Assembly: GCF_001457475.1 (NCBI RefSeq)
Contig: NZ_LN831029.1
Coordinates: 1,240,001-1,304,000, forward strand
Direction: 5' to 3'
Length of the DNA: 64,000 bases
Source: Achromobacter xylosoxidans
GTDB taxonomy: Bacteria; Pseudomonadota; Gammaproteobacteria; Burkholderiales; Burkholderiaceae_B
Shown: in pieces, positions 8,387 through 17,512 of the stretch
Numbering within the stretch: the first letter of the stretch is position 1
Layout: the number at the start of each line of letters is the position of its first letter
The notes under the pieces: generated by a model
Databases searched by the model: none
The model's input: the letters and a program-made list of their open reading frames with translations, nothing else
What the model was told of the DNA's origin: nothing
Position numbers and translations under genes: made by a program

Positions 8387-8740
8387 ATGACGAAGCGATA
8401 CAAAGAACTCACACAGGACATCTCTGGCAACCTCGCCCATCTGCACAAGACCCAGCCGGGGGTGATGCAGGGTTTTCGCGATCTAGGCAAGGCTGCTATG
8501 GCCGAAGGCGCCATCGATGCCAAGACCAAGGAACTGATTGCCCTCGCCGTCGGTGTGGCCGCGCGCTGCGACGGCTGCATCGGCTTCCACACCAAGGCCC
8601 TGGCTCGCCTGGGTGCCACCACCGAGGAAGTGCATGAAGCGCTGGCTGTGGCTATCTACATGGGGGGAGGCCCCGTGGCCATGTATGCGGCCAATGCAGT
8701 GGCCGCGTTCAACGAGTTCACCCCATCCGTACCTGCATGA
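8387..8740 (+). CDS. carboxymuconolactone decarboxylase / AhpD-like protein
   Basis: The 117-residue protein carries the AhpD-type redox motif CDGCIGFH (Cys61, Cys64, His68), which in AhpD-like proteins forms a thiol-disulphide centre. The start at ATG 8387 (MTKRYKEL) fits the family; the frame is open further upstream without support. It is followed with a 4-base overlap by a DsrE-like gene and lies opposite the persulfide-type regulator, suggesting sulfur or peroxide stress chemistry rather than aromatic catabolism. Confidence 0.83.
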   Translation: MTKRYKELTQDISGNLAHLHKTQPGVMQGFRDLGKAAMAEGAIDAKTKELIALAVGVAARCDGCIGFHTKALARLGATTEEVHEALAVAIYMGGGPVAMYAANAVAAFNEFTPSVPA

Positions 8741-9129
8741 ACAGGAATGCCAACATGATACCGACCGCTGATTTCGTGTCTACGCTGTTCCATGGCCAGA
8801 GCAACCCTGACAAAGTGACCGTTGCCCTGACCATGGCACTGAATGCTCAACTCAAAGGGCACACGGCCTGCCTGATCCTGATGGCAGAAGGTGTAGCACT
8901 GGGCTTGCCCGGCGCTGCCGACAACATCAACATCGGCCAGCCATTCGAGCCAGCTATCGACCTGCTGCGCCAGTACCTCGACGCTGGTGGCCGCGTGGCC
9001 ATCTGCAAATCGTGCATGTTGCACAACGGCCTGAGCGCCGAGCAGATGGATACGCGCTTCGAAATCATTACCGCGTCGAACGTGGTCGACTTGCTGATGG
9101 GGGCCACGGGAACGCTACAAGTTGCTTAG
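8737..9129 (+). CDS. DsrE-like sulfur-relay protein
   Basis: This 130-residue protein has the DsrE/DsrF-like fold pattern, including an N-terminal strand with HGQSNPDKV, LKGHTACLILMAEGV in the middle and AICKSCMLHNG (Cys90 and Cys93) near the end. Proteins of this family carry sulfur as persulfide on a conserved cysteine. Its ATG overlaps the stop of the AhpD-like gene, so the two are probably coupled. An internal Met (MIPTADF, 8755) is an alternative start. Confidence 0.78.
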   Translation: MNRNANMIPTADFVSTLFHGQSNPDKVTVALTMALNAQLKGHTACLILMAEGVALGLPGAADNINIGQPFEPAIDLLRQYLDAGGRVAICKSCMLHNGLSAEQMDTRFEIITASNVVDLLMGATGTLQVA

Positions 9130-9245
9130 CGCAGGCGGGATCAATTGACGCCCAATGCCAAAGGGACTGGCGACGCGGGAACGACGCGCAACGATGAACA
9201 CCTGTTTCGCACACACCTATTTATCACGCAGAAAGGAGAGTACTC

Positions 9246-9998
9246 ATGTCGAATCGATTCGAAGGAAAAACAGCACTGCTCACCGGCGCGGCCTCTGGCA
9301 TCGGGAAGGCGGCAGCCGTCAAGCTAGCCACCGAAGGCGCGGCGGTTGTCGTCGCTGACCTGCACGAGCAAGCCGCTCTGGCGGTGGTGGACGAAATTAC
9401 TGGGGCGGGCGGCAAGGCAGTCGCGTTCGGGGGGGACTTCACGTTACCCGCGGTGAATGAGGCCGCTGTGGCTTTCGCCATCGAAAAATTCGGGGCCTTG
9501 CATCTGGCGTTCAACAATGCGGGGATCATCGGGCCGCAAGGGCCGCTGCACGAAGTGGATATCGAGGCTTACAAGAAACTAATCGATATCAACCTTGATG
9601 CGGTCTTTTACGGTATGAAGTACGAGATTCCCGCAATTCTTGCTGCTGGTGGCGGGGCCATCGTCAATACATCTTCCATCTTGGGCCTCGTGGGTACGCC
9701 AGGCTATGTGCCGTATGTGACGGCGAAGCACGCGGTATCGGGTTTGACCAAAAGTGCAGCGCTGCAGTATTCCGCTCAGGGCGTTCGCATCAACTCCGTG
9801 CATCCTGGCTATATTGATACGCCGTTGCTTAACGAACTCAGCCGCGAGGAATACAACTCGCTCGTTGCGCTGCACCCCATCGGGCGTCTTGGTACGTCGG
9901 AAGATGTAGCCAATGTCGTGGCTTTCCTGCTTTCCGATGAGGCGGCTTTTGTGACGGGATCGCAATATACCGTCGATGGCGGCTATACAGCGCAGTAA
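9246..9998 (+). CDS. SDR-family NAD(P)-dependent oxidoreductase
   Basis: This is a classical 250-residue short-chain dehydrogenase. It shows the nucleotide-binding TGAASGIG (residues 13-20), NNAG (90-93), the catalytic Ser in NTSS (about 143-144) and YVTAK (Tyr157, Lys161), and ends with DGGYTAQ. A strong GAAAGGAGAG sequence precedes the ATG. The substrate cannot be told from sequence. A gap of about 115 bases separates it from the DsrE-like gene, so it may be cotranscribed with it. Confidence 0.88.
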   Translation: MSNRFEGKTALLTGAASGIGKAAAVKLATEGAAVVVADLHEQAALAVVDEITGAGGKAVAFGGDFTLPAVNEAAVAFAIEKFGALHLAFNNAGIIGPQGPLHEVDIEAYKKLIDINLDAVFYGMKYEIPAILAAGGGAIVNTSSILGLVGTPGYVPYVTAKHAVSGLTKSAALQYSAQGVRINSVHPGYIDTPLLNELSREEYNSLVALHPIGRLGTSEDVANVVAFLLSDEAAFVTGSQYTVDGGYTAQ

Positions 9999-10087
9999 TG
10001 GCTTTGTGGGCGCTCAAATCGTAGTGCACGATCTCGGGCTGGAGAGTGTTGTTCCCTTGCCCACGCCTTGAAAGGGCAACCCCAGGC

Positions 10088-10115
10088 GGGGCGTAGTCCT
10101 TGCGGGCTACGCCCC
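10088..10115. repeat. 9-base-stem inverted repeat downstream of the SDR gene
   Basis: GGGGCGTAG (10088-10096) and CTACGCCCC (10107-10115) form a perfect stem with a 10-base loop between the convergent SDR and MFS genes. No T-run follows on either strand, so it is not a standard intrinsic terminator, although its place would suit one. Confidence 0.45.
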
Positions 10116-10159
10116 GTGCACCCAAGCATGGATAGACCGATCGTTGGTATTCAACGGCA

Positions 10160-11380
10160 TCAGTTCCGTGGGGCACTCTGCGACGTCCACAGCGCGACAA
10201 ACGCCAACAGCACGCCCACCAGCGCATAGGGAATGCCAGGACCAAGCTCGTACAACAGACTGCCCGCCAACGGCCCGAGCACGATGCCCAAGCCCTGGGC
10301 AGCGCCGACCGATCCTGCTGCCGCACCTTGCTCCTGTGGCTCTACAGCATTTGCGGCCATCGCCGAGAAGGCCGGGAATACCCAGCCCATCCCCGCAGCG
10401 GCAAAGAAGAAACATACCATCAATGCCCATTGCGTCGACACCAGAGCCACTGCACCGAAGCCGACCGCACTGACCAAGGCACCGACACGGATCAGGCGTT
10501 GCGGCGTCCAGTGCAGCTTACGCACGATCAACTGGGCGGCGATCAGGCCAACGCCAACCAACGTCAACGCCAAACCCGCGGCCCGAGCAGCGGGTGCAGG
10601 CTCCAGTTGCAGTCGGTCGATGGCGAAGAATCCCACTGTGATCTGGCCAATGGCGACACTGAACATGGCAGCAAAGGCAACGATCATCGGCCGACGCAGC
10701 CGCGGATCGCTCAGGCGAAGGGCGGTGGAAGCCGCGCCGACTTTCTGCTCGTTACGCGGCAGCAGGCGCCACAGAATGACAAATGCCAAAAAAGGCAGCA
10801 GGGCTGTTACATAGAGCGGCAACCCCAAACCATACTGGGCCAGTGCGGCCGCGACGGCGGGCCCGACAACCAGACCGACGCCGTTGGCCGCACCGAGCGA
10901 TGCCATGGTGCCAGCACGCTGATCAGGTGGCACGTGATCGGCCACCAGCGCCTGGCTGACCGCCGGAATTGCGGCAAAGAATCCACCGACTGCCCCACGG
11001 GTGATGAGTAGGCCGGCAAAAACCAGTCCTGCCGCGGGCAGTTCCTGCAACGATACGATCAGCAAAGCGCACATGGCCCAATAGGCGAGCATGAATCCGC
11101 CCACGCCCATCAGAAGTACCATTCGACGCCCACGCCGATCACTCAGTGCGCCCCAGGGGCGCGAAAACAACATCCATAGCACGCCGCCCACGGTGACCAC
11201 TGCGCCAGCCTGCCAGGGTGCCAAATGCAGTGATCGCGCGATCGGCCCGATCAGCGACACAAACGCCATCATCGCCATGGTGCAGGTCATGTAGGCTGCC
11301 ATCAGCGGCCTGATGTCGAGCCGGGCTCCGCTTGTGAATGCTTCACTCTCTGCGGCCGATATCGTATGGTCTTCAGTCAT
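10160..11380 (-). CDS. MFS drug-efflux-type transporter (TetA/MdtG-like)
   Basis: The 406-residue protein has twelve predicted hydrophobic segments and the motif-A-like loop SRPWGALSDRRGRR between segments 2 and 3, plus a motif-C-like GLVVGPAVAAAL in segment 5. These place it among the 12-segment drug:proton antiporters. The substrate is unknown. It ends the accessory block before the siderophore locus and is convergent with the SDR gene. A decayed piece of a related gene lies at 7215-7332. Confidence 0.8.
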   Translation of the reverse strand: MTEDHTISAAESEAFTSGARLDIRPLMAAYMTCTMAMMAFVSLIGPIARSLHLAPWQAGAVVTVGGVLWMLFSRPWGALSDRRGRRMVLLMGVGGFMLAYWAMCALLIVSLQELPAAGLVFAGLLITRGAVGGFFAAIPAVSQALVADHVPPDQRAGTMASLGAANGVGLVVGPAVAAALAQYGLGLPLYVTALLPFLAFVILWRLLPRNEQKVGAASTALRLSDPRLRRPMIVAFAAMFSVAIGQITVGFFAIDRLQLEPAPAARAAGLALTLVGVGLIAAQLIVRKLHWTPQRLIRVGALVSAVGFGAVALVSTQWALMVCFFFAAAGMGWVFPAFSAMAANAVEPQEQGAAAGSVGAAQGLGIVLGPLAGSLLYELGPGIPYALVGVLLAFVALWTSQSAPRN

Positions 11381-11440
11381 TTCGTTTTATCCACTGTGCC
11401 GTGGGCATGGCGAAGGTCCCTCTGAGGTCAAACCATGGGC

Positions 11441-11632
11441 TCAGTCATTGCCAGCAAAGTCAATACAATCGTCAGCGCAAGGGAAACCCCCACCAGCAAT
11501 GCAGATCGACATGATGTGCAGAGCCTTGGCCAAACGCCGCTTCCACTTCCTGGCGTCGTCTTTTCGTGCTGTCGGCTGACGTTGTTGGATGTCAGGGCAT
11601 TGGTCGTCCCTGATCGCCTCAAAGGTGTTCAT
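11441..11632 (-). CDS. short open frame of doubtful coding status
   Basis: Between the receptor and the MFS gene (11381-11675) the minus strand has a 63-codon frame starting ATG 11632. An overlapping alternative in another frame (11428-11622, TTG start) ends in a convincing hydrophobic segment, LLVGVSLALTIVLTLLAM. A single frameshift would join the basic N-terminal part of the first to the membrane segment of the second. I recognise no family; this may be a small membrane protein, a decayed gene or noncoding. Confidence 0.25.
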   Translation of the reverse strand: MNTFEAIRDDQCPDIQQRQPTARKDDARKWKRRLAKALHIMSICIAGGGFPCADDCIDFAGND

Positions 11633-11675
11633 ACTGTGATTTCCGTCATCTAAGCTGTCGCGCGTACGCCCGGTT

Positions 11676-13781
11676 TCAGTACAAGTAGGTCGCGGTCAAG
11701 CCGACCGTGCGGCCGGGTGCCACTTGGGCGAAGTTGCCCGTAGCGCCATAGGAAAATCCGTAGGTTCGATAGTCCTCATCCGTCAGATTCTGGACATAGA
11801 GCATCAATTCCAGATTGCTGGTCGGATTCCATCCCAGACCGGCATCCACCAGCGTATAAGCCCCCTGGCGCAGCGTGTTGGCGCTGTCGAAATAATGCGA
11901 GCCGACACGACGCACGCTCAACTGGGGTCTTAGCACGGTATCGGCCACACGCACATTGCCTTTGGCCGCAAGCGTCAGCCCGTAGCGCGGAGCCATCGGC
12001 ACATCATTGTGGTTGCAGCCGGTGCAGGCGCTGGAATCCTCGAAGCGGCGGAAGGTCGCGTCATTGATGAAGCCCCCGGCGCTCAGCGTCCATTGTCGAG
12101 TGACATCCCACTCGGTATTGAACTCCATGCCCACGGAGCGGGTGTCGCCCACGTTGCGCAGCGTCTGGTTGCCCATATCGCCATCGCCATAGAGCTGCAC
12201 ATCCTTGCTGTCCACGCGGTAGAGGGCAAGGCTGGCGCGCAGGTCGCGGCCAGAGTACCGCAGCCCGGCCTCGTAGCTGATCGAGCGCTCCCGGCCATAG
12301 CCCTCGGCGTCATCCACGCTCGACGGTGCCAGGTTGTACCCCAGCGGCTTGTAGCCCTGGGCCACATTGACGTAGCCACGCCAACTGGGAGCGAACTGGT
12401 AGCCTGCCGCAAGATGGCCCAGCCAGGTCGTCTGGTTGGCCGATGCCCGCCCCTGGAAGGCGCTGCCCATCATGTTGCCTTGGAAATGCGTTCTGGCCTC
12501 GTCGCGGCTGAAGCGCAGGCCGGCCGTCAGATCCGCCTTGGGCGTCAGATGCCAGGTCACGTCGCCATAGGCCGCCAGCGACTCGCTACGGTTGCTGGAG
12601 GAAGAGTCCGTTACGCGATAAAGACTGGGAAGCACCATGTCGAACTGGTAGCTGCGCGACATGTCCACTTCCTGCCGGTATAGACCGAACACCGCATCCC
12701 AGGCACGGGAAGACGCCTCCCCCGCCTCGCTCGGTCGCGTCGACAGGCGCACCTCCTGGGTGTTCTGTTTCCAGTGCTCCCCAAACTGCGGGAAATATGC
12801 ATCCAACGGCCAATGACGTGCGGTATGGACTCGTTGACTGCTGGCGATGACATTCAGGCGCCAGAGGCCAAAATCATATTGGCCGTTGAGGGCAAAGCTG
12901 TTCGCGCACCGCTTCTGGTAGAAATCCCGGTAGGCCTCGGGCAGATTCGGCGAAACATACGCCTTGCGGGATTTGTAATCGTCAAACAGGGTATAGACCT
13001 CCTGGTCTCCCTTGGCGCAATCGCGGCCTGCGCTCAGTCCCATCTCCCAGGGGCTGCCCATTGGTGCCAGGCGCAACTTGACGTTGCCGGCCCGCGAACG
13101 CACGCCCCCCAGCCGGTCGCTACCAATGACATCGCTGCGGATATCTCCGTTGACGTCATTGCCCAACAGGGATACCGAGCCGTACAGCAAATCCTTGACC
13201 AGCGGCCCGGAGCCTTCGGCCTGCAACTGATAGCCATCGCGGCTCGATACGCCGGCACGGGCGGCAAACTGCGGCGTGTTGTCCGGCTTGTGCGTCACGA
13301 TGTTGAGCACGCCGCCCTGGGCACTCTTGCCGTACAGCGTGCCTTGCGGCCCCTTGAGCAATTCCACCTGCTCGACGCCCAACAGGGACTGGGCGGCAAA
13401 GGTCGGCAACTGCGGTACGCCATCCACATAGACGGTCAGCGCCGGGTTGTAGAAATCCTGCGCCGACGTCACGCCGCGCAGCGTGATGATCGGGAACAGG
13501 AAGGTCGCGCTGTACGACGTGTACAACTCGGGGAAAACGCGATCCAGTTCCAGGGTCGAAGTCACCTGGGCATCATCCAGCGACGTGCGGTCGGCCACGC
13601 TGGCGGAGCCATTGAGCCGTTCCAGGGTTTCGCCGCGCTTGCTAGCCGTGACGACCACAGGGGGCAGAACGGCGGGTTCATCGTCGGCGCGCGGCGAACT
13701 TTGTGCACCGGCGTCATGCATCCATGACATGGCATGCACGGAAATCAGCGCAATGCTGAGGGCGCGGAGTTGAAAACGCAT
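11676..13781 (-). CDS. fyuA: FyuA/Psn-like TonB-dependent ferric-yersiniabactin receptor
   Basis: The 701-residue outer-membrane receptor has a signal peptide ending near MHDAGAQ, a TonB box-like VLPPVVVTAS, and a plug with SAQDFYNPALTVYVDGVPQL and LLKGPQGTLYGKSAQGG, which closely follow Yersinia FyuA as I recall it. Near the C-terminus YRTYGFSYGATGNFAQVAPGR also parallels FyuA. It should import the ferric siderophore made by this locus. The start is ATG 13781 (MRFQLRAL), preceded by TAAGGAG. It is the last gene of the leftward transport arm. Confidence 0.9.
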   Translation of the reverse strand: MRFQLRALSIALISVHAMSWMHDAGAQSSPRADDEPAVLPPVVVTASKRGETLERLNGSASVADRTSLDDAQVTSTLELDRVFPELYTSYSATFLFPIITLRGVTSAQDFYNPALTVYVDGVPQLPTFAAQSLLGVEQVELLKGPQGTLYGKSAQGGVLNIVTHKPDNTPQFAARAGVSSRDGYQLQAEGSGPLVKDLLYGSVSLLGNDVNGDIRSDVIGSDRLGGVRSRAGNVKLRLAPMGSPWEMGLSAGRDCAKGDQEVYTLFDDYKSRKAYVSPNLPEAYRDFYQKRCANSFALNGQYDFGLWRLNVIASSQRVHTARHWPLDAYFPQFGEHWKQNTQEVRLSTRPSEAGEASSRAWDAVFGLYRQEVDMSRSYQFDMVLPSLYRVTDSSSSNRSESLAAYGDVTWHLTPKADLTAGLRFSRDEARTHFQGNMMGSAFQGRASANQTTWLGHLAAGYQFAPSWRGYVNVAQGYKPLGYNLAPSSVDDAEGYGRERSISYEAGLRYSGRDLRASLALYRVDSKDVQLYGDGDMGNQTLRNVGDTRSVGMEFNTEWDVTRQWTLSAGGFINDATFRRFEDSSACTGCNHNDVPMAPRYGLTLAAKGNVRVADTVLRPQLSVRRVGSHYFDSANTLRQGAYTLVDAGLGWNPTSNLELMLYVQNLTDEDYRTYGFSYGATGNFAQVAPGRTVGLTATYLY

Positions 13782-13797
13782 GATGAAAGATTTCTCC

Positions 13798-13965
13798 TTA
13801 TTCTCTGGAACGACAGGTGCTGCTGCAAACAACCATTGGTGGCGCGATGACCCACCAGATCCGGCGTTCATTGCGCCGGTGGTCGGCCCCGATGAACACA
13901 TGCTCGTGCATCGGCGAGAACGGCAGGGGCTTCGTCCAATGGCCCGAGTGCGCTCGATTCATCAT
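13798..13965 (-). pseudogene. N-terminal remnant of a cation diffusion facilitator (DmeF-like) gene
   Basis: This 55-codon frame begins ATGATG, overlapping the TGA of the ABC transporter gene, and ends TAA, which also forms part of the fyuA ribosome-binding site. It contains HEHVFIGADHRRNERRIWWVI, cut here to the recognisable core HVFIGADH and RNERRIWWVI, a pattern typical of the N-terminus of DmeF-like CDF metal exporters just before their first membrane segment. The reading then ends after MVVCSSTCRSRE, so the remaining roughly 260 residues of a CDF protein are absent. It is either a gene stump or a small translated linker. Confidence 0.5.
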
Positions 13966-15743
13966 GCTTCCCCCACACGCCAGTGCTTGACGCTCTGCTG
14001 GGCCTGCCACATCCGCGCATAGCGGCCATTGCCGGCCAGCAGCTCGGCATGCCTGCCGGCTTCGACCACGCGGCCGTCGTCGATCACCAGAATCTGGTCG
14101 GCGGCGGCAATGGTGGACAGCCGGTGCGCGATCACGATCACCGTGCGCTCGCGCACCAGGGCGTCGATGGCGCGCTGCACGGCCACTTCGCTTTCGGTGT
14201 CGAGCGCCGCGGTCGGCTCGTCGAGGACGACGATGGGCGCGTTCTTGAGCATGGCACGGGCGATGCTGATGCGCTGGCGCTCGCCGCCCGAAAGCCGGCC
14301 GCCGATGTCGCCCACCCGCGTCTGGTAGCCCTCGGGCAGCCGGGTGATGAACTCGTGGCAATGTGCGGCGCGGGCGGCGGCTTCGACCTCTTCGTCGCTC
14401 GCATCTGGCCGGGCCATGCGGATGTTGGCCAGGATGCTGTCGTCGAACAGGTACACGTCCTGGAACACCACCGAGATCAGGCTGTTGAGCGTCTCCGGCG
14501 CGATGGCGCGGATGTCCACGCCGCCAATAGTGATGCGTCCGGCCTGGGGGTCGGCATGGCGCATCAGCAGGCGTGTCACCGTGGTCTTGCCGGATCCCGA
14601 TGGGCCGACCAGCGCCGTCAGGCTGCGTTCGGGCAACCGGGCGCACAGATCGCGCAAGATCGGTTCGCTCGATGAGGCATAGGCAAAGCGCACGCCCTCG
14701 ATGGCGACGTCAAACCATTCAGGCACCTGCGAAGGCGTTTGCCGTGGCAACGGGGCAATGCCGAGCAGGGCATCGATTTTGCCCAGCGCCGCCTCGATCA
14801 GGTCAATCACCTTGGCGTACAGCACGAAGGTTGCCAGCGGTTCGGCAAAGCGCACGGCGATCACCATCAGCGCCGCCAGTACGGCGATATCCAGGGAGCC
14901 CTGTACGACGAACCAAGCACCCAGGAACACCACCAGCAGGATCGCCAGCTCCATCACCGTCGCCAGGATCAGGTTAGGCTTGGCCCCTTTTTGCTGGCCG
15001 ATGGTCTGGATTTTTTCCAGGTACACGAAGCTGTCATGCAGGCGCTGCGCCTTTTCCCCGGTGCGGCAGGTCGCGCGCAGCACCGGCAGACCCTGGGCGT
15101 ATTCGAGGATATCCGCACTGGTGCGCTCGTGGGCGTCGGCCAGCATGCGCATGCCGCGTCCGTAGGCCGGGCGCCGCCAGCGGTACAGGGGAATCAGCAG
15201 CGGGAACACCAGCAGCAGGACGAGCCCCATGCGCCAGTCGAACCACAGCGCCGCCAGCGCCACCGTCAGCGGCGTCAGCAAGGCGGTGGCCATCATGTTG
15301 GCGATCGTCAGGATGTAGCTGAGCGTCTCGTCCACGTTCCCCAGCAAGGTCGCGTTGACCCCACCGGCGCGCTTGTCCTGCAGCACCTCCAGCGGAATGC
15401 GGCGCAACTGCGCGCCCAGCTCGGAACGCAGCTCATGCGTGTTGCGCACCATGTCGCCGCGATAGTCGAAGCCCTGCGCCCACCAGCGGATGACCGTGCT
15501 GGCCAGCATCAGCCCCGTCATCGCCAGCAGCCAGGGCAGCGCCGCCTGCCAACTGGCGCTCGGTATCAATGCCTGAAAGAGCGGCATCAGGCACGCCAGC
15601 GCCACCCCCTGCGCAATGGCGGCCAGGCCCAGGCCGATCAGGCTGGCGCGCAGCCTGGGCGCGCGGCTGCGGGCGCTGGTCATCAATTGCCGCCACGTCT
15701 CGCGCAGGGGCGTTATCCGCTGGCTGGGATCTGCAATGCTCAT
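13962..15743 (-). CDS. ybtQ: ABC transporter with fused membrane and ATPase domains, YbtQ-like
   Basis: The 593-residue protein has an N-terminal six-segment ABC exporter-type membrane domain (about residues 20-320) and a C-terminal ATPase domain with Walker A GPSGSGKTT, signature LSGGERQR and Walker B VVLDEPTAALD. In Yersinia, YbtP and YbtQ have this exporter-like build but work as a heterodimer to import ferric yersiniabactin across the inner membrane. Its start overlaps the stop of the YbtP-like gene by 4 bases, supporting a heterodimer. Confidence 0.88.
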   Translation of the reverse strand: MSIADPSQRITPLRETWRQLMTSARSRAPRLRASLIGLGLAAIAQGVALACLMPLFQALIPSASWQAALPWLLAMTGLMLASTVIRWWAQGFDYRGDMVRNTHELRSELGAQLRRIPLEVLQDKRAGGVNATLLGNVDETLSYILTIANMMATALLTPLTVALAALWFDWRMGLVLLLVFPLLIPLYRWRRPAYGRGMRMLADAHERTSADILEYAQGLPVLRATCRTGEKAQRLHDSFVYLEKIQTIGQQKGAKPNLILATVMELAILLVVFLGAWFVVQGSLDIAVLAALMVIAVRFAEPLATFVLYAKVIDLIEAALGKIDALLGIAPLPRQTPSQVPEWFDVAIEGVRFAYASSSEPILRDLCARLPERSLTALVGPSGSGKTTVTRLLMRHADPQAGRITIGGVDIRAIAPETLNSLISVVFQDVYLFDDSILANIRMARPDASDEEVEAAARAAHCHEFITRLPEGYQTRVGDIGGRLSGGERQRISIARAMLKNAPIVVLDEPTAALDTESEVAVQRAIDALVRERTVIVIAHRLSTIAAADQILVIDDGRVVEAGRHAELLAGNGRYARMWQAQQSVKHWRVGEA

Positions 15744-17512
15744 GCCCGTGCTCCCATCAAGGCCCAGTCCTGCGCCTGCTCATAGTTGTTCCACAGCCGC
15801 GCATACACGCCGCTTTGCGCGACCAGCGCATCATGCGTGCCGCGCTCGGCCAGCCGCCCCTGGTCGAACACCAGAATCTGGTCCGCATCGCGGATGGTGG
15901 AGAGCCGATGCGCCACCATCAGCACCGTCTTGCCCCGCATCAGGTTGGAAAGTGCCGCCACCAGCGCGGCCTCGTTCTCCGGGTCGGCGAAGGCCGTGGC
16001 TTCGTCCAGCACCAGGATGGGCCGGTTCTGCAGGATGGCGCGGGCGATGGTGATGCGCTGGCGCTGTCCGCCGGAGAGGAACACGCCCCGTTCGCCCACC
16101 GGCGTGTCGTAGCCCTGCGGCAGGCCTTCGATGAACGCGTGCGCCTGGGCGGCGCGCGCGGCGGCCATCACCTCGTCCATCGTCGCGCCCTCCAGCCCCA
16201 GGCGGATGTTGTTGGCGATGGTGTCGGCAAACAGAAAGGTGTCCTGGAACACGAACGCAACGTGCTGCATCAGCACGTCGGGCTGCATCTCGCGCACATC
16301 CACGCCGCCGACCTTGACGCAGCCCGCGCTGACATCCCAGAAGCGCGGTATCAGCCTGGCCACCGTGGTCTTGCCCGCGCCGGAAGGGCCCACCAGCGCC
16401 GCCACCGTCCCTTGCGGCACGTCGAAGCTCACGTCCTGCAACACCAAAGGCCCATCGCCGGTGTAGCGAAAATCCACCCGCTCGAAACGCACCGAGCCGT
16501 CCATCGGTGTCCTGGCCCGTTCCGCCTGGGGGACTCGCAGCTCCGGCTCGGCCATCACCTCCTGGATGCGGTGGATGCTCATCTGCGTCTTGGCCACCAG
16601 ATGTTTGAGCGACATCAACGGCAGCAGCGATTCAGCCATGCCGGTGCCCACCAGCAGCACGGCCAGCCAGGCGGCGACATCCAGCGTGTCATGGCTGATC
16701 AGCCAGCCGCCCAGCCACACCAGCACCGCGAGCGTCGGCAGCGGATTGAGGATCGCCACCGACAGGCGCGAGGAAAACCCGGCCATGCGGTACCACTGCA
16801 ACACCACCTCCATGAAGGCATCGAGGGCACGCTGGTAGCGCTGGAATGTGGTCGTGCCGGTATCGAAGGTACGCACCACCGGCATCGCCTGCACGTACTC
16901 GACGACCGCCTTGCTCACGTTCTCGCCCGCGGCGTGGTAGCGCTGCATCATCTCGCCGCTGCCGCGCATGGCCAGCGACACCACCGCCATGCCGAGCGCC
17001 AGCACCGCCGTGGCCACCAGCGCCAGGCGCCAGTCCAGCCACCACAGCAGCACGAAGGTGAGCACCGGCGACACATAGGCCCGCGCGTACAAAGGCGTGC
17101 TGTCGGCCACGAACACGTGCAGCGCCTTCACGTCGTCCATCATCACCTTGGTCAGCGCACCGGCGCCGCTCTGCTGCACATAGCCCAGCGGCAGCCGCGC
17201 CAGGTGCTCGGACAGATCGGTGCGCAGCCGCGTCTCCAGGCGAAAGGCCGCATAGTGCGACTGGTTGAACGCATTGAGACGCAACACAAAGGCCAGCACG
17301 GTCAGCCCCGCCGCTAGCAGCAGTGGCGGCCAGGGCCACGGGCTCGGAGCGGCCAGCAGCGCATGCACGGCCCAGGCCAAGGCGCACAGCGCGCCCAGGG
17401 CGCTGGCGGCCGCCAGGCCGGCCAACCCCATGGCAAAGCGGATCTGGCCCTGCACGGGCCGCATGATGGACCAGACGCCGGGCGCGGACCGCGTCTTGTC
17501 GTTACCCGGCAT
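15740..17512 (-). CDS. ybtP: ABC transporter with fused membrane and ATPase domains, YbtP-like
   Basis: This 590-residue partner has an N-terminal membrane domain and an ATPase domain with GPSGAGKTT, LSGGQRQR and LVLDEATAFADPE. The AFADPE sequence after Walker B is characteristic of the YbtP/IrtA side of these siderophore importers. The start is ATG 17512 (MPGNDKTR), preceded by GGAGGT; the frame is open upstream inside the MFS gene but lacks a supported start. It overlaps the MFS gene end by 11 bases and the YbtQ-like gene by 4. Confidence 0.88.
   Translation of the reverse strand: MPGNDKTRSAPGVWSIMRPVQGQIRFAMGLAGLAAASALGALCALAWAVHALLAAPSPWPWPPLLLAAGLTVLAFVLRLNAFNQSHYAAFRLETRLRTDLSEHLARLPLGYVQQSGAGALTKVMMDDVKALHVFVADSTPLYARAYVSPVLTFVLLWWLDWRLALVATAVLALGMAVVSLAMRGSGEMMQRYHAAGENVSKAVVEYVQAMPVVRTFDTGTTTFQRYQRALDAFMEVVLQWYRMAGFSSRLSVAILNPLPTLAVLVWLGGWLISHDTLDVAAWLAVLLVGTGMAESLLPLMSLKHLVAKTQMSIHRIQEVMAEPELRVPQAERARTPMDGSVRFERVDFRYTGDGPLVLQDVSFDVPQGTVAALVGPSGAGKTTVARLIPRFWDVSAGCVKVGGVDVREMQPDVLMQHVAFVFQDTFLFADTIANNIRLGLEGATMDEVMAAARAAQAHAFIEGLPQGYDTPVGERGVFLSGGQRQRITIARAILQNRPILVLDEATAFADPENEAALVAALSNLMRGKTVLMVAHRLSTIRDADQILVFDQGRLAERGTHDALVAQSGVYARLWNNYEQAQDWALMGARA

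Noticed and set aside
10088..10115. Calling the 9-base-stem hairpin an intrinsic terminator
   Set aside because: There is no T-run on either strand, so it is listed only as an inverted repeat.
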